Origin: Liolophura sinensis
Lineage: Eukaryota; Mollusca; Polyplacophora; Chitonida; Chitonidae
Assembly (NCBI RefSeq): GCF_032854445.1
Contig: NC_088300.1
Span: forward strand, 3,970,001-4,034,000
Direction: 5' to 3'
Length of the DNA stretch: 64,000 nucleotides
The notes beneath the pieces are model-generated. The model worked only from the letters and a program-made list of their open reading frames with translations, made no database searches and had not been told where the DNA came from. Positions 60,501 through 64,000 of this stretch are shown here, in pieces. The first letter of the stretch is position 1. Every line of letters begins with the position of its first letter. Made by a program: the position numbers and the translations under genes.

Positions 60501-60882
60501 TCTGTTTCACTGCATAGATCACAATACATTTGACAGAATCTTTAAAATTTTCCAAGAAATAAAAGCTTGTGACATTTTTTACCAGTTTTACCAAGGGTCT
60601 AATAATTACAAATGTTAAAATGTAAATATTTAAGAAAGAGGCCGTAACAAAGTCTTGAAGATAATCTAATCTGATCTGATGTGACAGGATAAAAACTCTT
60701 TTTTTTGTGTAAGCAGTGTGTACCCGTAACTTTATATCATACTATCTATATGTCTTCAGGGAGCAGTTGACTTGGTGATCAAGTATTTGTTTTTGTGTTA
60801 AACAGGTGATCATTAATGCTCGCATTGTTGTTGTGGGAGCCTCAGATGTTGGGATTGCCTTTTTGGAGACTCTGGCGTATTG
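44902..60882 (+). CDS. CFAP61: Cilia- and flagella-associated protein 61, 5' two-thirds (gene continues past the right edge)
   Basis: Joined exons give about 734 residues that follow vertebrate CFAP61 (C20orf26) block by block: INARRTESLDAPSILSLV, VTLSNDKEEILGHAAFFDYP, LNTLFMHYFVAKKEY, RIEDHDDLTPIF, VDGTAIGFMS, FCVQLFCVDERYE, DIEYIRSHYNIEDFIYYNHH, KTCLYYPLYP and IVVVGASDVGI. Residues 1-290 form the CFAP61 N-terminal, GNAT-like region. Residues about 291-405 are a low-complexity Ser/Glu/Lys linker. A Rossmann-like nucleotide-binding fold begins at about 713. The family's protein belongs to the calmodulin- and spoke-associated complex at the base of axonemal radial spokes. Vertebrate proteins are about 1240 residues, so roughly 500 residues lie beyond 64000. 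ATG at 44902 follows an acceptor at 44824 and a short upstream frame. Confidence 0.95.
45327..45622 (+). CDS. CFAP61: CFAP61 coding exon 2
   Basis: About residues 48-146: LAVTLSNDKEEILGHAAFFD, then TALNTLFMHYFVAKKEYAHG and KEIIRTVFNAVPDLHFCFFM. This is the most diagnostic stretch of the N-terminal domain. Donor GTAACA. Confidence 0.95.
45808..45934 (+). CDS. CFAP61: CFAP61 coding exon 3
   Basis: About residues 147-189, ending RHDHVPVLHVRRA just before the RxEDHDDL motif. Acceptor TTACAG, donor GTAAGG. Intron 3 (45935-48793) is repeat-rich. Confidence 0.92.
46265..46676. mobile_element. MITE-like inverted-repeat element in CFAP61 intron 3
   Basis: The two halves are imperfect inverted copies over about 200 bp. 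ACTTTCATTT, GGCTTTATGA and CTCTGACGTCAC in the left half reappear inverted in the right half. The ends read GACCACTTAAAACT and AGTTTTCAGTTGTC, and TA is present at or next to each end. No transposase frame. Confidence 0.65.
47440..47795. repeat. 120-bp tandem repeat, 3 copies, in CFAP61 intron 3
   Basis: ACCAATTCATCTACCATGTT at 47461 recurs as ACCAGTTGATCTCCCATGTT at 47581 and, more diverged, near 47704. Pieces of the same unit also flank the MITE-like element (ACCAATTCACCTAC near 46211; TTAAAATCTTGTTTGGGGGT near 46711). Confidence 0.85.
48794..48926 (+). CDS. CFAP61: CFAP61 coding exon 4
   Basis: About residues 189-233: RIEDHDDLTPIFNRQSDMLS, then TYGDFFLGELIDAQDEHMHC. Ends in phase 0 at donor GTAAAG. 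Confidence 0.95.
48956..49331 (+). mobile_element. SINE family C copy in CFAP61 intron 4
   Basis: Colinear with 9228-9575: tRNA-like head with GTCAGTGGTTAGAG, GCATTGGACAGGGAGTTAG, GACAATAAACTGT, CACATGTGGGAAAGTTCGTC, GTCCAAAGGTCAGTGG, and a tail GAGTATGGGGTAGCAACAAT. Diverged, with indels. Confidence 0.7.
49610..49781 (+). CDS. CFAP61: CFAP61 coding exon 5
   Basis: About residues 234-291: VDGTAIGFMSMSDDVNVNLL and CFELAPFHGLRKPHPED, the end of the GNAT-like region. Donor GTGAAC. Confidence 0.95.
50112..50300 (+). CDS. CFAP61: CFAP61 coding exon 6 (low-complexity linker)
   Basis: About residues 291-353, rich in Ser, Glu, Lys and Gln. The acceptor TTGTAG at 50111 keeps the frame open; an upstream CAG at 50087 would run into a stop. 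Poorly conserved in the family, so identification rests on the phase joining cleanly on both sides. Confidence 0.8.
50511..50688 (+). mobile_element. SINE family A copy, plus strand, in CFAP61 intron 6
   Basis: tRNA-like head (GATATGCTGAGTGGTTAGCG), box-B-like GTGAGTTCAAGTCCAGC, then TCATGCTGGC, a shortened body and the tail ACACCAATCAAATAAATGA. It shows the sense orientation of the family directly. Confidence 0.8.
50852..51006 (+). CDS. CFAP61: CFAP61 coding exon 7 (low-complexity linker)
   Basis: About residues 354-405: acidic/Ser-rich with SAASLISEGSEVGSEKS and CHTPPPSKNSRPGIE. Acceptor TTTCAG, donor GTCAGT, phase 0 at the end. Confidence 0.82.
51429..51515. repeat. (TA)n microsatellite in CFAP61 intron 7
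   Basis: About 87 bp of TA dinucleotide with one ACA interruption. Confidence 0.98.
51516..51640 (+). mobile_element. SINE 3' fragment (family A/C type)
   Basis: CTTTCTCCCACCCATGAACC followed by GGAGTAAAACACCTGTCAAA is the body-to-tail part shared by families A and C. The 5' side is replaced by the (TA)n tract. It lies tail to tail with the SINE at 51690-51906. Confidence 0.55.
51690..51906 (-). mobile_element. SINE family C copy, minus strand, in CFAP61 intron 7
   Basis: On the minus strand the head reads GAGGCAGAGTGGTTATGATC with a box-B-like GGCTCAATCCCAGCC, then TTAGACAGGGAATC and CAAAGGTTGATGG. The tail is missing. Confidence 0.68.
51977..52116 (+). CDS. CFAP61: CFAP61 coding exon 8
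   Basis: About residues 406-451: LPKRFVPVYKGGNNAFCVQL and FCVDERYEMR, strongly matching the family. Acceptor TTGCAG, donor GTAAAG. Intron 8 (52117-54765) shows no feature I can name. Confidence 0.95.
54766..54874 (+). CDS. CFAP61: CFAP61 coding exon 9
   Basis: About residues 452-488: RSADFLEKAFSLYPDKEFCV, then ITVPHLVPVFPLLQSFV. Donor GTAAGT. Confidence 0.95.
55534..55604 (+). CDS. CFAP61: CFAP61 coding exon 10
   Basis: About residues 489-511: RVTPRCPSTLPQELYVFNRY, then GLLK; the LYVFxRxGLL motif is conserved. Donor GTACGT. Confidence 0.93.
55939..56065 (+). CDS. CFAP61: CFAP61 coding exon 11
   Basis: About residues 512-554: NFTVRRACTADYEGVEKLVK, then LKDLQQFNRARRDQ, a second GNAT-like start. 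Ends in phase 0. Confidence 0.95.
56379..56456 (+). CDS. CFAP61: CFAP61 coding exon 12
   Basis: Residues 555-580: DGTEIQAFVAECQKQIVGIA then IIRREE, the beta-strand core of the second acetyltransferase-like unit. 26 whole codons. Confidence 0.94.
57094..57231 (+). CDS. CFAP61: CFAP61 coding exon 13
   Basis: Residues 581-626: DIEYIRSHYNIEDFIYYNHH, then REEHGHLHHYALSPIFQH. The most conserved block of the protein; 46 whole codons. Confidence 0.97.
57354..57614 (-). mobile_element. SINE family A, full-length copy in CFAP61 intron 13
   Basis: The best copy in the window. Reading the minus strand: tRNA-like head with GCTAGCGCAGCGTAATGACC, box-B-like TGAGTTCAAGTCC, body, and tail CACCAATCAAAGAAATAAAT. 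About 261 bp. Internal RNA polymerase III promoter boxes are expected in the head. Confidence 0.88.
57872..57940 (+). CDS. CFAP61: CFAP61 coding exon 14
   Basis: Residues 627-649: EVLRRGHKTCLYYPLYPAYS. 23 whole codons; donor GTGAGT. Confidence 0.95.
58580..58759 (+). CDS. CFAP61: CFAP61 coding exon 15
   Basis: Residues 650-709: SALHDMVPVRSRRQIIYPLE, then APSKRVLAERESYALNHINR and KLVLEPK. 60 whole codons. Intron 15 (58760-60805) shows no named feature. Confidence 0.96.
60806..60882 (+). CDS. CFAP61: CFAP61 coding exon 16 (last one seen)
   Basis: About residues 710-735: VIINARIVVVGASDVGIAFL then ETLAYW, the first beta-alpha unit of a Rossmann-like fold. Donor TG/GTATGT, phase 2. No later exon in this phase was found up to 64000. 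Confidence 0.93.
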
Positions 60883-60964
60883 GTATGTAGACTTACCTTT
60901 ATAGATAGCTTCATTATTTACAGTATGTGATGGATACATTGTGAACCTAATTCAGCCCAAAGAT

Positions 60965-61142
60965 CTAGGAGCCTCAGACCAATGTGGTCACTGACCACTT
61001 GAGTTCACTGTGAGTTCAAGTCCAGGTCATGTGTTGGAAGGTCTGTCACTAACCTGTGGATGGTTATGATTTCCCTAGAACCTGGTGTCATACCCTTGCA
61101 GTGCCTACCGTTGTTGTATAAATGAGTACAACATAAAACACT
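60965..61142 (+). mobile_element. SINE family A, diverged plus-strand copy
   Basis: CACTGTGAGTTCAAGTCCAG, GGAAGGTCTGTCACTAACCT and a tail near GAGTACAACATAAAACACTG follow the family A order. The head is poorly preserved. Confidence 0.6.
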
Positions 61143-63713
61143 GTTATTAACAGCACAAATGTCTTCTCGCCAAGAAAATTTGTCTCACAAAATAAATTCA
61201 ACTCGTTCTGCATTTTTCAGATTTTGTCCTCTGGCCTAAATGTGAAGTTATTTACATATTTTTTTTTTTTTGAAAAACAAATAATCTTTGCCTCATCACT
61301 TTGCTCACTGGGCATGTGACATTGCTTAGTTATGATAGAACATCACCAGTTTCAATTTCAGGGATGGGATGGACTCAAGAAGACACAGTATATATACACA
61401 CACGTAATGACTCTTCATTATCATATGACTTAAAAAATTGTTAAGTATGACATTAAAGCCTAAGTATACGTGCATACATATACGAAGATCTGTGGACGCT
61501 TTCACATATTTTCTAGTACAGGTGGTCGTTCAACAAAAATCACATTTAAAGGATACACCCCCTTACTTGACACTCCTACACCCTCCTCCATTCGGTCTGT
61601 TTCCCACACCCCAGTTTCCATTTGGCCAGACCCATTCAATCTGTCCCCCACAGATCAGTTCTTCTTTATCATTGATGTTACCTCTGCAAGGTACTTAATT
61701 TCTGCAATGACCACTGGAGCCTTAAGAAAACTGTACCTTGAGGCCATTTTTATCCCCCTCCCCCAAAGCGAAATTTGATAAATTTGCGTGCACTGTTGTA
61801 TGTTATTATACATCATAATCTTCACATTAAGAAACAAAACCAAAGAATTTCGTGTAACGTTTGAAAACAGACTGAAGATTAAGCATAAGTTGATATAAAA
61901 ATGCTGTTTACTCCCTTTCACTTTCTGATTTTTGATAGCTTGTCTTTACAATTTTGAAATTTGGAGCTTAAATTTCATTTAAGCTGACAGATCAGGCATT
62001 TGACAAGCATTTCATACCAGCACACATTAATGTCATTCACGTTGACCTGAGTGTTTTAAATGCATTGATTTCACACCATGCAGTATACTATAGGCTTCCA
62101 TTCCTGAAGTTTTAATTTTTGAAGTGATCAAATCAGCACTGGAAGCAGCTAGGCTCTGGAGTTAAAGGGTTAATATGACTGTAGTTGTCATACATTTCCA
62201 GCAACAAATCTATTTTTAACTGCTAAGACAAACCACTCCTTGGATTAAAACATGAAAGAAATATTAATGGCTCACATTGTGTTATTGATCATATTACAAA
62301 TCAATAATGTCCTCTTTGCTGGCTGCCAAAGAGATGCCTTTAGCTTAAGTTTGAAATTACTGTAAGAAACAGTCGTTTGTATCAGTTTTCTGGGCTACCT
62401 GAGGCCAGGAGCATATAAACCATGTTGCATGAGCTTCTTGAGGCGTACAGCGAATAATCCATATTACCTACTCACTTTATGCATGTGTAACTCCTAAATC
62501 CTTTGGAGAGTTTCAGTTAACTTTAATGTTTTGGTTGAGCCATTTCCTGCCACTGAAGCATTATGTGAAGATTGGGATTTAACTTTTCCCTGTCATCCTG
62601 TAGGGTTTTTTTTTGTGCCACATACACTTTCTAGTGCCCATGGCTGTCCATTCTAATTATTGTCATTAAGCTGTCTTGCCTCATCTTGTGGAAGTCTGAG
62701 TTAATATGATGCTGTATGAGGCCCTCAAAGTGATGGTGGGATACTGTAATTCTTCAGCCTTTTCACGTGTTTGCAAGATTTGCAGTCACAGCAATGTAGT
62801 TTTGTCTTCATACTCGGATTAAAACGGGGCAGAAATTACACTGAAAGTTGTTTTTTCATATTTGAAAAGTGTGAGGAATTAGGGTAACCAAACTTATATT
62901 TTTTTATTTTTCTCTGGCAGTTTAGGCCCATGTGTGACAAATTGATGGTAAAGAGAATGTTTAATCATACTGTAAGGATGTGAAGTGATGACCTGTTGGT
63001 TAGTTTCCTGTCTGTTGTACTTATTGCAATACATGCTTGGTCTGATTACAGTATCCCACACCTCAAAATACACTGAACAACAACAGTCAGATGATAATTA
63101 ACACAGCAAATGTTGACCCTACATTTGAAATGTCTGCCACATATATGATAATTGACTTTTCCGTTTTCTAACAGAGAAGATTCATACTCTGTATTTTTAA
63201 GGATTTCTCATATAAATATTGATTATATGGTCTGTAAGTGCCTGGTAATTTTTTTATTCGTGTTGTTATGTTGGAGTGGATACAACTACATGTATAATGA
63301 AGTGGACACAGCTTTTGGAGTTTGCATTAGGATACATGTGAGTCTGAAGGCAGATTTTGTATGGTAATGCTATTGATTTGCCTGACTTTTGATGCTTAAT
63401 GCATGAACCAGAGCGCCGCGATGTATGCATAAAAACTGTACTGTTTTGTGCCCGGCACTATCTTATATGTCCAGCAGCATAAACCTGGCTAGTCTTAAAA
63501 TTTTAGTGTATTTTTATCAGCTATTAAAGTATATGATATACATTAACTTTTTACCTTTTGTAATTTCAAATGTGCCCTGAAAGTGTTATCATTGAAGTAC
63601 AACAGCCAACTTGTGGGGAATTGCTCAATCTTAGGGCTCATGTGTTGTGAAATGTTTCTTTGATGTTTCGTTGAGGCCCTACTTGTGCCTACGAGTATTA
63701 ATATAGCTTTATT

Positions 63714-63800
63714 GAGCTGGTTGTCCAGGTGAGAAATTAAAAGCTTCCTTGATTGCTGAGCTGGTTGTCCAGGTGAGAAATGAAAAGCTTCCTTGATCGT
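63714..63800. repeat. 44-bp direct duplication, 2 copies
   Basis: GAGCTGGTTGTCCAGGTGAG starts at 63714 and 63758, and the copies differ at only a few bases. A recent local duplication. Confidence 0.93.
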
Positions 63801-64000
63801 ATGAGGCAATCAGTACTAACAGAATGGTTTAATTGGTTACAGCTTCCCAAGAGATTGGCACCCTTTTACCATTAAATGCTGAATTCTATTAGAATGAAGC
63901 AGATTCTATTGTTTCCTTTGAAAGCAGACTCAGCTAGTAATACTACTGAGGTGCACAGATGGTCACATGAAGTGCAGTTGATCATACACTTGGTTTAGCA

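Larger units (their letters stand above)
60883..64000 (+). other. CFAP61: CFAP61 intron 16 (continues past the window)
   Basis: No exon continuing the Rossmann-like region was recognised. Two candidate acceptors near 62920 and 63176 lead to stops within a few codons in the required phase. Contents: a SINE fragment at 60965-61142 and a 44-bp direct duplication at 63714-63800. A Pro-rich open frame at 61438-61778 has no family match. Confidence 0.6.

Noticed and set aside
61438-61778. Pro-rich frame as the next CFAP61 exon
   Set aside because: It does not match the Rossmann-like continuation expected after residue 735 and has no suitable acceptor in the right phase.

Overview
The window is metazoan nuclear DNA: spliceosomal introns, tRNA-derived SINEs, many minisatellites and low coding density. 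The SINE types (a tRNA-like head, a conserved body and an AATAAATA-type tail, in several families) and the protein sequences point to a lophotrochozoan, most likely a mollusc. That placement is inferred from pattern recognition and not proven.

Two genes can be reconstructed exon by exon. On the minus strand, 31125-43150, lies crooked neck-like 1 (CRNKL1/Clf1/Syf3), a HAT-repeat protein of the Prp19-associated spliceosome complex. It has 16 coding exons, about 881 residues, and is complete in the window. On the plus strand, from 44902 to beyond the right edge, lies CFAP61, a cilia and flagella associated protein of the calmodulin- and spoke-associated complex. Sixteen coding exons, about 734 residues, are visible; the 3' exons are outside. 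The genes are head to head with start codons 1752 bp apart. The same neighbours are divergent in human (CRNKL1/C20orf26), so this is old conserved microsynteny with a probable shared promoter. CRNKL1 intron 7 is an AT-AC intron with textbook U12-type (minor spliceosome) signals.

Region by region: 1-1.4 kb holds the first exon of a secreted IGFBP-domain protein (minus strand, continuing off the left edge). From 1.4 to 30 kb I find no other supportable gene. This stretch is AT-rich unique DNA with tandem arrays (58, 54, 32, 24, 20, 50, 44 and 25 bp units), a (GA)n tract, SINE pieces and a 0.5-kb foldback element at 22.9-23.5 kb. From 30 to 43.2 kb is CRNKL1, with a poly-G minisatellite in intron 11 and a roughly 1-kb inverted duplication in intron 1. 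From 43.2 to 44.9 kb is the shared promoter and the CFAP61 5' UTR. From 44.9 to 64 kb is CFAP61, with SINEs, a MITE-like inverted repeat and a 120-bp tandem repeat in its introns.

There is no functional cassette in the bacterial sense. The most notable biology is the AT-AC intron inside a gene encoding a spliceosome component, the spliceosome/cilium gene pair sharing a promoter, and the density of foldback and tandem-repeat DNA. All exon boundaries come from reading splice sites and protein homology by eye, without transcript data.
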